Part shown: in pieces, positions 53,348 through 63,639 of the stretch
Layout of the letters: every line of letters starts with the position of its first letter
Numbering within the stretch: position 1 is the stretch's first letter
DNA from: Glaciecola flavus
GTDB taxonomy: Bacteria; Pseudomonadota; Gammaproteobacteria; Enterobacterales; Alteromonadaceae
NCBI RefSeq assembly: GCF_042646125.1
Contig: NZ_JBHRSW010000015.1
Coordinates: forward strand, 110,638 to 174,637
DNA length: 64,000 nt
Direction of reading: 5' to 3'
Notes under the pieces: model-generated
Told to the model about the DNA's origin: nothing
Seen by the model: only the letters and a program-made list of their open reading frames with translations
The model's database searches: none
Position numbers and translations under genes: made by a program

Positions 53348-54463
53348 TTGAAGTGCAAAAGAGGTAATCTCCTGAATACTAAAGGAAAAATAGGTACCGA
53401 GCTGAAGTGTGCTTACTCGCTCGAAGAAGCAAGGAGCTATATGGATGAGATCAACAGTCATGCGCTAAACAACAGTGTTTTTCTTACTAGTCTGTGGCAG
53501 CTTACTTGGATAGAAAGTCTTGCTTATAAGCCATTCATGCTCTTATTTTATTTGGAAAAAAATATTATTGGCCTAGCATTTATCGGGAAGCAGAAAAGTG
53601 CGTGGGGTGACGTGTACTACCTCAATCAAACAGGCAAACATGCTGGTGATCAAGTATGGATTGAACAAAACGATATTATCTGCGCCGAACAGCATAAAAT
53701 AGCATGCCGGCATGCTTTTTTGGAGCGACTAATCACCATCCCCAATTTTCATAAAGTAGTACTCTCACATACAATAGATATTAACTGGTCCCATCATAAA
53801 GCACTCCTTTGGGACAAAATCATTCATAAGAGCGCTAGAGTTAAGCTAGAGGCCTTGTTGTCAAAAGAAGTGGACTATTTGTCAACACTCTCAAAAAATT
53901 CTCGCTCGACACTGCGCCGAGCAAAAAAATACATAGAAACGCATTATGGGCAAATTGAGTTCAAGGTTGTCAACGAGCAAAAAGCAAAAACGTTGAAAAA
54001 TGATATCGCCAAGTTACACATACAAAAATGGGGGGAATCACAATATGGTAGCGGCTTTGTCAACCCTCAGTTTACGGAGTTTCACACTCGCATGTGTGAG
54101 CAAAAAGAACGAGAATTAGAAACTGAAATCATTGCTTTCACCGCTGGCAGAAAAATTTTGGGATATTTGTATTTTATTAATAAACACCCAACAGCAAATT
54201 TTTATCTTTCTGCCATAGATTATTCAGATGGTAGCAATAAATTCAAACCTGGGCTTGTTATGCATGCTTTAGCGATTGAATATTTTGTTGGCAAAAAATA
54301 CCAATATTACGACTTTCTGGCAGGCGACGCGCGCTACAAAGAATCATTGAGCAACGACCATTATTATATGTATACTCTCGAGCTGACAAGCACACACCCT
54401 GTAAACAAGATACTGTTTGGGCTTAAATCAATACTTAAAAAATTGAGACGTACCAAAGGATAA
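53348..54463 (+). CDS. FemAB/GNAT-like acyltransferase (BioF2-type) of an exopolysaccharide locus
   Basis: 371 residues. The C-terminal half contains SKNSRSTLRRAKKYIE, LHIQKWGESQYGSG and FYLSAIDYSDGSNKFKPGLV, the layout of GNAT_6 (PF13480) FemAB-like proteins. The start is unclear: the frame opens at TTG 53348, but an AGAGGT Shine-Dalgarno (53360-53365) lies 6 bases before a CTG at 53372. It heads the rightward polysaccharide operon and lies 3 bp before the lyase-like gene. Likely acylates a sugar or amino-sugar intermediate. Confidence 0.75.
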   Translation: MKCKRGNLLNTKGKIGTELKCAYSLEEARSYMDEINSHALNNSVFLTSLWQLTWIESLAYKPFMLLFYLEKNIIGLAFIGKQKSAWGDVYYLNQTGKHAGDQVWIEQNDIICAEQHKIACRHAFLERLITIPNFHKVVLSHTIDINWSHHKALLWDKIIHKSARVKLEALLSKEVDYLSTLSKNSRSTLRRAKKYIETHYGQIEFKVVNEQKAKTLKNDIAKLHIQKWGESQYGSGFVNPQFTEFHTRMCEQKERELETEIIAFTAGRKILGYLYFINKHPTANFYLSAIDYSDGSNKFKPGLVMHALAIEYFVGKKYQYYDFLAGDARYKESLSNDHYYMYTLELTSTHPVNKILFGLKSILKKLRRTKG

Positions 54464-54466
54464 CAA

Positions 54467-57124
54467 GTGAATCGAGCCACGTCAGACTCTAATGGTGCAC
54501 TTCATATTTTAACGCGCCCCAACAGCACACCTTTAATTAATGAACCTCTCTGTATCAGTGTGCCTTTTTCCTGCGGAGAGATTTATTCGCTTGACCGCTT
54601 TGAGCTCATCGACAATTTCGGTCGAATAATATCTGCTTACACTACCCCCTTGTCCTTTTGGAAAGACAAAAGTATTCGTTGGTTGTTGGTAAAAGCCAAC
54701 TTCAATATAGACAATGCAGATGCGACTGATATTTTTTTACGAAAAAAAACCACTGCACAAAAACAGATTAAGAATAATTGGGTTATCGAAAACGAAGACT
54801 CGCTATGCGTATGTTTACCTTCTGGCGAGCTCAATATCGAGACATCTCAATTGTTTAAGCTTGAATATCAACCGGCAAACTTAACTGCAGAGCTTGTAAG
54901 TACTTTTCACGCAGCCCTTCAAATAGGCAAAGTAAGCACCACTTATGAACTTGAGTTCTCAAGCAATGAGACACCCTATTCCTGTCAAATCATACAGAGC
55001 GCAAACGTATCAGACGAGTCGAAGATAATTGGCAAAATATCACTAAGTTACGACATACTTTGGGAACAACAAATTCTGAATTTGCGTCTAAAACTGCAAA
55101 ATACTCAGGCTCAAGTAGCGCAAGGAGGAAAATGGGATTTAGGAAATGAAAACAGTTTATTCCTTGCTTCAATGGCATTAGAAATAGATTTCCCTGCAGA
55201 CTACAAAGCTTCCTGTTATTTACGAGATGGCAATTGCTATTCTGACCAAATAATCCCTATTGACGATAGCGAGTTTACTCTCACGCAACACAGCAGTGGC
55301 GGGAAAAATTGGCAAAGCGCCGTACATAAAACTTGCGAAAACGAAGTAGAGCTACACTACAAGGGCGCTAAACTCAGATTAAACGAATCAGAAAGCTTCC
55401 TTGAACGCGCGCAACCGACAATACAGTTAGTCAATGAGAAACATGGCATAAGCCTCAAACCAAAGTACTTTTGGCAGAAATTCCCCAACACCATAAGTCT
55501 TAAAAATGGGCGACTTACAGTGGAGCACTGCAACACAGAAACAAAGTCTCCACTTGAACTTCAGCCAGGTGAAAGCAAATCACACGACTATCGTTTTTGT
55601 TTTGCTGACAGCAAAATTGACTTAGCGCAAAATTCTCAAGCAGTTTCATCTGCTTCAGAGTTTAGCATTCCCCCAGCGCGCTTAGACAAAGCCTTATCGA
55701 TTCCTTGGTTTAGTTCATGCTTAACGAATGATGTATTGCAAAAAACGGTGGATTTAGGTTTACACGGCGATAGTAGTTTTTTTTCCAAAAGAGAAATCGT
55801 CGACGAGTACGGTTGGCGAAACTTTGGTGATCTTTATGCAGATCACGAGGCGGATAACTACCAAGGCGATGACGTTTTTGTCTCGCACTACAACAATCAA
55901 TACGACCCCTTACTTGGTTTTCTCAAACAATGGTTGATTAGCGGCAACCCGAAATGGCGAGAACTAGCCGACGATCTTTACGATCATACAATAAACATTG
56001 ATATATACCGTACAGATAACGACAAGCCTGAGTATAACAACGGTTTGTTTTGGCATACTGATCACTACGTACAAGCAGAAACGGCAAGCCATCGTACCTA
56101 TTCACAACATCAAGCATCCAATGTATACATGGATCATGCCGGAGGCGGTGGGCCAGGCTCACACCACTGCTACTCTTCTGGATTATGCTTGTATTATTTT
56201 TTGACAGGGGATGAGTACGCCTACGAAACGGTTATCAAAATGGCACAGTGGATGCGTTATATCTACGAAGGCGATGGCACGATACTTGGAAAATTTTTAC
56301 AGTTAAAAAATGCCAATCAGCTAACTATCCCGTTCACTAGCAAACTACTATTAGGTTTTGGAACAGGTATTGTACGCAATCCAGTCACCAACAAATATCC
56401 ACTCGACAGGGGTACAGGCAATTACGTAAACACATTGCTCGACGCCTATGAGTTAACTCAAGACACCGGTTATTTAGCCGACGCCGAAAAAGTAATACTA
56501 AATACTATTGATAAAAATGACGATATAGCCAAAAGAAACTTTAGCGATATCGAAAACACATGGTTTTACACTGTTTTTCTGCAATCAGTGGCTAAATATA
56601 TACATATTATCGCGACATTTAAACTTGAGCGAATGGCCTGCCAGTCAGCTTTTGCAGCCTTAATGCACTACATCGATTATATATATTTGTACGAGAAACC
56701 GGCTTTGGATAGCGCAGAAATACTCGAATACCCTAACGACACTTGGACAGCACAAGACATCAGAAAAGTGCAACTACTCTGTATTGGTAGCCTACTGACT
56801 GAGGGAGAAAAAAAGGAAAAGTACATTCTCAAAGCACAAGCTTTAAACCAATGGATTTGCAATAAACTAGAGAAAAGCCATGAGCAAAGTTATACTCGCA
56901 TACTTGCGCTGACCATGCAGAATTACGGCGGTATCGCCTTAATACAAGCAGGAAAATATAGACTTGACTTGCAAAAAGCCAGTGAAGAAGGTGTTATCCA
57001 TCACGTATACCCCACTTTTTATCAGAGGATAAGGCGCTTTATCTCTAATTACTCAATCGTGCGAGAACGTCGCTTGCTGCTTACTCGTATTCCCAAGTTA
57101 CAAAAACTTCTGGGTAAGCCATGA
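54467..57124 (+). CDS. Exo-rhamnogalacturonan lyase-like (PcRGLX-type) protein
   Basis: 885 residues from GTG 54467 with AAGGA upstream. The N-terminal 80 residues (EPLCISVPFSCGEIYSLDRF, then DNFGRIISA and WKDKSIRWLLVKA) match the RIFT-barrel domain of PcRGLX-like lyases. The middle and C-terminal region (about 430-780) looks like an alpha/alpha-toroid (HYNNQYDPLLGFLKQWL, SHHCYSSGLCLYYFLTGD, DRGTGNYVNTLLDAYE). No signal peptide is seen, so a cytoplasmic location or accessory biosynthetic role is possible. It overlaps the next GT2 gene by 4 bp. Confidence 0.65.
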   Translation: MNRATSDSNGALHILTRPNSTPLINEPLCISVPFSCGEIYSLDRFELIDNFGRIISAYTTPLSFWKDKSIRWLLVKANFNIDNADATDIFLRKKTTAQKQIKNNWVIENEDSLCVCLPSGELNIETSQLFKLEYQPANLTAELVSTFHAALQIGKVSTTYELEFSSNETPYSCQIIQSANVSDESKIIGKISLSYDILWEQQILNLRLKLQNTQAQVAQGGKWDLGNENSLFLASMALEIDFPADYKASCYLRDGNCYSDQIIPIDDSEFTLTQHSSGGKNWQSAVHKTCENEVELHYKGAKLRLNESESFLERAQPTIQLVNEKHGISLKPKYFWQKFPNTISLKNGRLTVEHCNTETKSPLELQPGESKSHDYRFCFADSKIDLAQNSQAVSSASEFSIPPARLDKALSIPWFSSCLTNDVLQKTVDLGLHGDSSFFSKREIVDEYGWRNFGDLYADHEADNYQGDDVFVSHYNNQYDPLLGFLKQWLISGNPKWRELADDLYDHTINIDIYRTDNDKPEYNNGLFWHTDHYVQAETASHRTYSQHQASNVYMDHAGGGGPGSHHCYSSGLCLYYFLTGDEYAYETVIKMAQWMRYIYEGDGTILGKFLQLKNANQLTIPFTSKLLLGFGTGIVRNPVTNKYPLDRGTGNYVNTLLDAYELTQDTGYLADAEKVILNTIDKNDDIAKRNFSDIENTWFYTVFLQSVAKYIHIIATFKLERMACQSAFAALMHYIDYIYLYEKPALDSAEILEYPNDTWTAQDIRKVQLLCIGSLLTEGEKKEKYILKAQALNQWICNKLEKSHEQSYTRILALTMQNYGGIALIQAGKYRLDLQKASEEGVIHHVYPTFYQRIRRFISNYSIVRERRLLLTRIPKLQKLLGKP

Positions 57125-58095
57125 AACAGATTGTCAATGAGCAAAACGTAAATGAAACAATCGTTAGCTTTGTGATCCCGCATATGGGACGTGAGGAAAT
57201 GCTAATTGAAACCTTACAATCGATTCAAAACCAAGACTTTGACTTGAATAAAATTGAAGTCTACGTAGTAACAAAAAATAGTCACTTACAGGAATCCGTG
57301 CATTCATTTGCTAAGGTCTATCGTTTGAATTGTGTATACGTAAGTCAAGATAAAAATATTTCGATGCAGCGCAACATTGGTGCTGAAAACATCGAGGGGC
57401 AATATATCGCATTTTTAGACGCAGACGTCTCGCTCGCCAACAATTGGCTACAGGCGATGTTGAAGAAACTGCGCGAGAATAGAAAAATTAAACTCGTTAG
57501 CGCGATACAAAAAAACAGCGCAAATGCACCACCGCTCGAAAAACTTAGAACGGCTCTCAGCAATGCACATGTCGATTGCGAAGTAACCTTTCTGCCGGGT
57601 CGTAACTTGTTGTTAGAAAAATCTACGTTCCATAAATCTGGAGGATTTCCAGAGCATTTAGAAACATGCGAGGACTACGTTTTTACCCACACTATATCCA
57701 AACAAGGGATTTTGTTCTATAGCGCTGACAGTCACTATGTTCATATTGGCGAGGATAAAGCTTTTAGACCTATGGCCGAAAAAGAAGTGTGGCGAGGCCT
57801 ATCCAATATAGCGTCAATACGAGGTAGAAAAATCCCCTTGTCAGAATGGCCTAGCTTTATCGTACCACCATTATTTACGCTTGGTGTGGTATGTGCGCTG
57901 TTGTTTACTGTGTTTTCTCATTACACACTTGCAATATTGTCAGTACTAGGTGCAGTCACCTTGCTATGTTTGTATAGTTTCCGCTTGGCATCGTTAACGA
58001 AAGGAGATCCAAGTATTGCAACGGTATTTAAGTTTTATAGCGTATATTTTCCCGCGCGGACGTGGGGAACAATTAAAGGACTCATGCAAAAATGA
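57121..58095 (+). CDS. Glycosyltransferase family 2 with C-terminal membrane helices
   Basis: 324 residues. VSFVIPHMGREEMLIETLQS is the GT2 N-terminus, QRNIGAENIEGQYIAFLDADV carries the donor-binding region and LDADV is the DxD-like motif. GRNLLLEKSTFHKSGGFPE and EDYVFTHTI complete the GT-A fold. Two to three membrane helices lie near residues 240-295. Probably adds a sugar to a lipid-linked glycan at the inner membrane. Overlaps the preceding gene by 4 bp. Confidence 0.88.
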   Translation: MKQIVNEQNVNETIVSFVIPHMGREEMLIETLQSIQNQDFDLNKIEVYVVTKNSHLQESVHSFAKVYRLNCVYVSQDKNISMQRNIGAENIEGQYIAFLDADVSLANNWLQAMLKKLRENRKIKLVSAIQKNSANAPPLEKLRTALSNAHVDCEVTFLPGRNLLLEKSTFHKSGGFPEHLETCEDYVFTHTISKQGILFYSADSHYVHIGEDKAFRPMAEKEVWRGLSNIASIRGRKIPLSEWPSFIVPPLFTLGVVCALLFTVFSHYTLAILSVLGAVTLLCLYSFRLASLTKGDPSIATVFKFYSVYFPARTWGTIKGLMQK

Positions 58096-58125
58096 ATTCA
58101 GCAGGGAATAAGGGCTAAATCGAAG

Positions 58126-59241
58126 ATGAATCAAGTGCCACATATTTTACAGTTTATTTGCTCGACAGGTTTTTACGGAGCAGAAAGATGGATCTTGGCG
58201 CTGTGTAAGAATACCTCGCCCTCTTCCGCAAAACATTCCCTAGCGGTAACCTTAGAAGAAAACTCTCAAGACTTAGAACTTGTGAAGCACTTCAAAGCAG
58301 AGTGTGGCGAAACTGTTGAATTAGAGATGAAAAATCGCTTTGATTTACGTGTCATAGACAAGTTAGTCACGTATATTAAGCAAAACAACGTTGATATTAT
58401 CCATACTCATGGCTACAAGTCTGACATATTAGGTGTCATGGCGGCGAAAAAGGCGAAAATCCCCGTAGTGGTGACGCCACATGGTTTTGAAAACGCGGCT
58501 GATTTTAAATTGCGCATGTTTATTTGGTTAGGCTGTCAAGCAATGCGTTTTGCTGATAGCGTTGTTCCTCTATCACCGCAACTTCTTGAAGATGTAAAAA
58601 AATACGGCGTTTCACCGCAAAACTTAGTGTACATCCAAAATGGGGTAGATCTGTCTGAGGTAGAGAAGGTGCGTGAAGCACCAAAAAAGCTCACTAAAAC
58701 AAAAAAACGCATCGGTTTTATTGGTCAAATGATAAGTAGAAAAAATATCAAGGATATTCTTGATATTTTCAACCACCTCTGTGTTACACGACAGGATATT
58801 GAACTAGTATTATTGGGTGATGGCGATGAACGCATACAGTTGGAAAAATACGCACAATCGCTACCATCTAAGCAAGACATTCACTTTTTAGGCTATAGAG
58901 ATGACCGTTTGGACTATTTACGCAGTTTCGATTTATTTGTCATGACCTCGACGCTCGAAGGCATTCCTCGTTGTTTAATGGAAGCCTGTGCAATGGGCAC
59001 ACCGGTCGCGGCTTACGATATTCCGGGTATTGATCAACTTGTTATGCACCAAAGCACTGGACTTCTTGCTAAACTTGGGGATAAAGAAACATTAAGTGGT
59101 TACTGGGAAGCACTGTTAGACGAACCTGGATTAGCAATGCAATATGGCAACAAAGCAATAGAATATGTCAACGAACACTACGCGGCTAAACGTATGGCAG
59201 ACGAATACTTAGCTCTATTCAATAAATTAATCAAGCATTGA
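58126..59241 (+). CDS. Glycosyltransferase family 4
   Basis: 371 residues, GT-B fold. N-terminal STGFYGAERWILAL and HTHGYKSDILGVMAAK, C-terminal IGFIGQMISRKNIKDILD, and the donor-binding SLEGIPRC-type segment (STLEGIPRCLMEACAMG) with the Ex7E motif. Uses an NDP-sugar donor, identity unknown. Overlaps the following deacetylase gene by 4 bp. Confidence 0.9.
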   Translation: MNQVPHILQFICSTGFYGAERWILALCKNTSPSSAKHSLAVTLEENSQDLELVKHFKAECGETVELEMKNRFDLRVIDKLVTYIKQNNVDIIHTHGYKSDILGVMAAKKAKIPVVVTPHGFENAADFKLRMFIWLGCQAMRFADSVVPLSPQLLEDVKKYGVSPQNLVYIQNGVDLSEVEKVREAPKKLTKTKKRIGFIGQMISRKNIKDILDIFNHLCVTRQDIELVLLGDGDERIQLEKYAQSLPSKQDIHFLGYRDDRLDYLRSFDLFVMTSTLEGIPRCLMEACAMGTPVAAYDIPGIDQLVMHQSTGLLAKLGDKETLSGYWEALLDEPGLAMQYGNKAIEYVNEHYAAKRMADEYLALFNKLIKH

Positions 59242-60245
59242 GTATGATGAACAAAACTGACTTACTATTTGTGCTTAGTGTGGATACCGAAGAAGAATGG
59301 GATTGGGACGGTCCGTTTCCAGAGGATAATTTTTCGGTAGAAAATTTATCGATACTGCCTAAATTTCAAAAATTTTGTGAAACACTCAATATAAGACCTT
59401 GTTACTTTGTTGACTACGCCGCTGCGAAAGGTATTCCTGCAGAAGGTGAGTTTCATCAGGCAATAAAAAACAATTTTTGTGAACTCGGGGCACATCTGCA
59501 CCCTTGGGCAAACCCGCCTTATTTTCAAAAACCGAATGAAGAAAACTCACACGTTGTCAACTTACCAATACAACAGGTAGCAGAAAAGCTGGATGCCTTG
59601 CTTTCTTTATTTGCAGAAAAATTTAGCTATCAACCGAAAGCATTTAGAACCGGTCGCTGGGGAATCTCTGAAGAAATCATGCAACTATTGTGGTCTAGAG
59701 GCTTCACGGTAGATTCCAGTGTTTATCCATTCTATCAAAACGAGTACTTTTCTTGCCAAGGTAGTCCTGTTTTACCCTATTGGCCAGATGTAGCAAATGT
59801 ACTCAAACCAGGCTCTCAGAGAAATATTTTGGAACTGCCCGTTACGGTTGGATTTAACCGGCGACCTTTTACTTTGGCAAATCGCATATACCAAGCTTTT
59901 GATTCTGCATTCATGCAAAATTTGAAAGCGAATGCCATTCTATGGCATAGCCGTATCCTTAGAAAGATATACATGAGCCCAGAAGTCACCTCTTCGGATA
60001 ACATGATCCGTTTATGTAAAGCTATAGACACTAGTAAACAACCTATTGTGCATATGTACTTACACAGCTCTAACTTGATTCAAAGCGGAACGGGTGTAGT
60101 CGATCATGACGATCCATATCAACTGATCACAACACGGATAAAAAATGTCATCGAACACTTAAGCAAACGAAACAACTTAGTATTTATGACACCTTCTGAA
60201 GCTAAAATATATTTTAAAACTAACCCTAAATTTATCGCCACATGA
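59238..60245 (+). CDS. Polysaccharide deacetylase-like (NodB-fold/WalW-type) protein
   Basis: 335 residues. FVLSVDTEEEWDWDG gives the first catalytic Asp of the NodB fold, GAHLHPWANPPYF resembles the His metal-binding motif and AFRTGRWGISEE corresponds to the RxG motif. There is no signal peptide, so it may act on a cytoplasmic or lipid-linked intermediate. WalW-like family members occur in exopolysaccharide loci. Overlaps the next gene by 4 bp. Confidence 0.8.
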   Translation: MSMMNKTDLLFVLSVDTEEEWDWDGPFPEDNFSVENLSILPKFQKFCETLNIRPCYFVDYAAAKGIPAEGEFHQAIKNNFCELGAHLHPWANPPYFQKPNEENSHVVNLPIQQVAEKLDALLSLFAEKFSYQPKAFRTGRWGISEEIMQLLWSRGFTVDSSVYPFYQNEYFSCQGSPVLPYWPDVANVLKPGSQRNILELPVTVGFNRRPFTLANRIYQAFDSAFMQNLKANAILWHSRILRKIYMSPEVTSSDNMIRLCKAIDTSKQPIVHMYLHSSNLIQSGTGVVDHDDPYQLITTRIKNVIEHLSKRNNLVFMTPSEAKIYFKTNPKFIAT

Positions 60246-61300
60246 CAATAAAAATAATTACTGGCAAGCTAATTAATCAAGAACGCTGGGATACATATAT
60301 ACTCACCGCACCCAACGCAAGCCCCTACCATCTTTATGGGTGGGGAGTGGCTGTCGAAAATGCCTATGGGTTTACCTGCTATCGTTTTGCTGCCATAAAA
60401 GAAGATGAAATTGTAGGTGTATTAGCGATAATTAATATGCGTAGCTTGCGCGGCAAAAAACTGCTTAGCGCCCTCCCGTACTGCGATATTGGCGGAATCA
60501 TCGCAGACAACAAAGATGTCTATTCTGTATTACAAACACACCTGCTCAATTTTGCAGAAAATCTTGGAATTGCTGAACTCGAAATCAGAAATAGTGAGAG
60601 TGAAGTTAAGGATCTTAAGAAAGTAACATCGGGTGAAAAAGTACGAATGTTCCTCGACTTGCCTTCATCAGAAGAAGCGCTGATGGAACAATTTAAATCT
60701 AAGTTGCGCAGTCAAATTCGAAAAGCAGAAAAAAATGGGCTGCGCTATGAGGTGGTCATGGGAAGTGCGATAAAAACACAAGAACTCGAAAGTTTTTACG
60801 AAATTATTGCCAAAAACATGAAGGCCCTAGGTTCACCCGTCCATTCTAAGCAATGGTACAAAGAAGTTATCTCTCAGTACGGCAGTCATGCATACATGGC
60901 CATAGTCTATTCCGAGAATGTGGTAGTCGGCGCAGGTCTTGTCTTGACCTTGGGTAACAAGGCAAGTATTCCATGGGCTTCTACCTTGAATGAGTACAAT
61001 AGATTAGCACCAAATATGTTGCTCTATTGGGCTGTGCTCGCACAAGCAACAAAACAAGGCATTAGTACTTTTGATTTTGGTCGTTCAACCGTGGGAGAAG
61101 GTACATTTAACTTTAAAAAACAATGGGGGTGCTTACCTATCAAGCTTCAATGGCAGTCTTTTCGAAATGGAGAAGCCTTGATTGAATTACCCAGTAAAAG
61201 CTCGCCGTCTCGCGATAAACTCGCGAGTGCTTGGCGCTGCTTACCACTGCCAGTAGCGAATTTTCTCGGACCTATCTTGCGTCGGTATATAAGCTTATGA
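60242..61300 (+). CDS. FemAB-like/GNAT acyltransferase (PEP-CTERM-associated FemAB type)
   Basis: 352 residues. NASPYHLYGWGVAVENAYG at the N-terminus, LPYCDIGGIIADN, then KSKLRSQIRKAEKNGLRYEV and FDFGRSTVGEGTFNFKKQWG are typical of FemAB-related proteins of exosortase/EPS loci. It is the second such protein in this operon. It probably transfers an aminoacyl or acyl group onto an amino sugar. No exosortase or PEP-CTERM protein was found in the window. Confidence 0.8.
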   Translation: MTIKIITGKLINQERWDTYILTAPNASPYHLYGWGVAVENAYGFTCYRFAAIKEDEIVGVLAIINMRSLRGKKLLSALPYCDIGGIIADNKDVYSVLQTHLLNFAENLGIAELEIRNSESEVKDLKKVTSGEKVRMFLDLPSSEEALMEQFKSKLRSQIRKAEKNGLRYEVVMGSAIKTQELESFYEIIAKNMKALGSPVHSKQWYKEVISQYGSHAYMAIVYSENVVVGAGLVLTLGNKASIPWASTLNEYNRLAPNMLLYWAVLAQATKQGISTFDFGRSTVGEGTFNFKKQWGCLPIKLQWQSFRNGEALIELPSKSSPSRDKLASAWRCLPLPVANFLGPILRRYISL

Positions 61301-61352
61301 AATTCTACATTGTTTACGAGACTAACGAGCTACTATCAGGAATAGATGCTTC

Positions 61353-62555
61353 ATGCCATTAAAAGAAAATATTCTTGTGTTAACTGAAAATTTTCCGCCA
61401 AAATCTGGGGGAAGTGGTCGTTGGTTTTGGGAGCTTTATAGCCGTTTGGAGGTAGACAATGGCTTTTCGATTACAGTAGTCAGTGATGATGAAGTAAGTT
61501 CTTACAACGAAGGTGAAGAACTGAGTCACGACAACTTAACGCTCATTCGAATGCCACTGCGTTCTTGGGAATGGGGCTTCAAAAGTATCCATGGCATCAA
61601 GTTTTATTACTCTACAATTAGGCGCTTGCGAAAAATTACCAAACAACAGCAGATAACGCAAATTCATTGTGGTCGCATCATCCACGAAGGGGTAAGTGCT
61701 TGGCTATTAAAAAAACTCAGTGGTATTGACTATATTTGTTATATTCACGGTGAAGACGTTGAAACGGCTGCGGTTAGTCGAGAACACAGTTTATTGGTAA
61801 AACAAGTGTGCAAGCACGCGACACGGTTAATATGTAACAGTTATAATAGTCAAAGGATTACACAAGCACTTGGCTTCGCTTCGACTGAAAAAACAACTGT
61901 GTTGCATCCGGGTGTAGACAGCCAGCTTTTTAAACCCGCAGGTGCAGATCATGGATTTAGAAGAAGCATGGGGTGGGATGATAAATTTGTCATTCTGACT
62001 GTTGGTCGCTTACAGGCGCGGAAAGGCCACGACAAGATGATCGAAGCACTAAGTTTATTACGCTCGACCATTCCTAATGTCCACTATGCCATTATTGGTG
62101 ATGGAGAATGCAAAGGCAGCTTATCAGCACTTTGCAAAAAACTAGCGCTCGAAGACAAAGTGCAGTTTTTGAGTGGTCTGAATGACGAAAACATGATTGC
62201 TTGCTACCAGCAATGTGATTTGTTTATCTTACCCAATCGCACAATTGAGAACGACATTGAAGGCTTTGGCATGGTACTAGTCGAAGCGCAATCTTGTGGG
62301 AAAATAGTCATTGCAGGTGATTCTGGTGGTACCAAAGAAACCATGCTTCCCGAAGAAACTGGTTTTGTTATTGATTGCAATGACGTGAGTCTTATCGCCA
62401 AAAAAATTCAACAAATATATACACAAAGCTACGACATAGAAAAAATGCAAACAGCGGCAAGGCAGCATGTGGTAGCCAATTTAGATTGGCAATCTCATGT
62501 AAAGAAAGCACAAAATTTGTTTGAGCAAATTAGTCAAGGCTTGCATAAGAACTAA
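61353..62555 (+). CDS. Glycosyltransferase family 4
   Basis: 400 residues. TENFPPKSGGSGRWFWELYS at the N-terminus, ICNSYNSQRITQ, and C-terminal ILTVGRLQARKGHDKMIEAL, AIIGDGECKGSL and EGFGMVLVEAQSCGKIVIAG with the Ex7E motif. It shares its last base with the next gene (TAATG overlap). Acceptor unknown. Confidence 0.9.
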   Translation: MPLKENILVLTENFPPKSGGSGRWFWELYSRLEVDNGFSITVVSDDEVSSYNEGEELSHDNLTLIRMPLRSWEWGFKSIHGIKFYYSTIRRLRKITKQQQITQIHCGRIIHEGVSAWLLKKLSGIDYICYIHGEDVETAAVSREHSLLVKQVCKHATRLICNSYNSQRITQALGFASTEKTTVLHPGVDSQLFKPAGADHGFRRSMGWDDKFVILTVGRLQARKGHDKMIEALSLLRSTIPNVHYAIIGDGECKGSLSALCKKLALEDKVQFLSGLNDENMIACYQQCDLFILPNRTIENDIEGFGMVLVEAQSCGKIVIAGDSGGTKETMLPEETGFVIDCNDVSLIAKKIQQIYTQSYDIEKMQTAARQHVVANLDWQSHVKKAQNLFEQISQGLHKN

Positions 62556-63589
62556 TGGACAAGCAGATATTCGATCCACCATTGATTTCAATAGTTATGC
62601 CTGTGTACAACAGGGCGCAATTTTTATCCGAAGCTTTTGCATCTATTCAGGCGCAAAGCTATGAAAACTGGGAATTAATCATTGTTGACGATGGCAGCAC
62701 AGACAATTCTCTTTCAACAATAAACAAGCTGTCGCAAAACATCGGTAAGCAAGTAGTTAAGATCATTCAGCAACAGAATAAAGGACCCGCTGGCGCGCGA
62801 AATACGGGTATTGCTGAAGCATCTGGAGATTACTTGGCTTTTTTTGACAGCGATGACTTGTGGCTTGAGCACCATTTAAAAAACAGTATTGCCTTTTTAC
62901 AGCGACATACTCACATCAGCTGGGTTTACGCTGCTTGCAAGAGAGTAAACTACTTCTCTAACGATACGATATTACAAAGCACATTTTACTCAAACAGCTC
63001 CCCTCCGATTCCCAACAAACTCTTCTCTATCGCAGAGAAAAAAAAATCGAAAGAGTTCATATTAGACAGTAATAAAGCAGTTTTGTTGCAACTTCGCGAA
63101 GGGATAGATAGCGGTTTTCAAAACTCGGTGATACGGGCTGAAGTATTCAACAGCTTATCAATTCCAGAATTTAGAGTTGGAGAAGATCGCTTATTTATTG
63201 TTATGGCGCTAAAGCAAGAGTTTCGCTTCGGTTTTATCGACGACATACATGTCATTTACAGAGTACATGATAGAAATATCTCTGACACTGATGCAAAAAA
63301 CACCAATTTTGATAAACGAATACAGTCGATGCTGCGCTTGCTAGAAGCCAAGAAAGCACTCCCCAATTTAGTTAGATTAAACACCGAAGAGTATTCTATA
63401 TATAAAAAACAGCTATCTGAAGAAATAGTTTGGGAGCTTGGATACGCCTTGTACCAAAATAGTGGGCAATACAACTTAGCCTTAAAATCCTATGTTTCGG
63501 GTATAAAACTATATCCGAGGCAGCTTAAGTATTACAAAACTATGATAATCTGCTGGGGGAAGTGGATATTTTCGAGATGTTTGTACTAG
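62555..63589 (+). CDS. Glycosyltransferase family 2
   Basis: 344 residues. PLISIVMPVYNRAQFLSEAF, IIVDDGSTDNS, GPAGARNTGIAEASGDYLAF and FFDSDDLW (DxD motif) define a GT2 of the GT-A fold. C-terminal region is long but has no membrane helix. Last gene of the rightward exopolysaccharide-type operon seen here; IS66-related DNA follows, so the locus may be truncated or continue beyond. Confidence 0.93.
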   Translation: MDKQIFDPPLISIVMPVYNRAQFLSEAFASIQAQSYENWELIIVDDGSTDNSLSTINKLSQNIGKQVVKIIQQQNKGPAGARNTGIAEASGDYLAFFDSDDLWLEHHLKNSIAFLQRHTHISWVYAACKRVNYFSNDTILQSTFYSNSSPPIPNKLFSIAEKKKSKEFILDSNKAVLLQLREGIDSGFQNSVIRAEVFNSLSIPEFRVGEDRLFIVMALKQEFRFGFIDDIHVIYRVHDRNISDTDAKNTNFDKRIQSMLRLLEAKKALPNLVRLNTEEYSIYKKQLSEEIVWELGYALYQNSGQYNLALKSYVSGIKLYPRQLKYYKTMIICWGKWIFSRCLY

Positions 63590-63639
63590 GAACTTAATTT
63601 TTATAAAAATCTCTATGTCCAATATCTCGATTAACAAGC

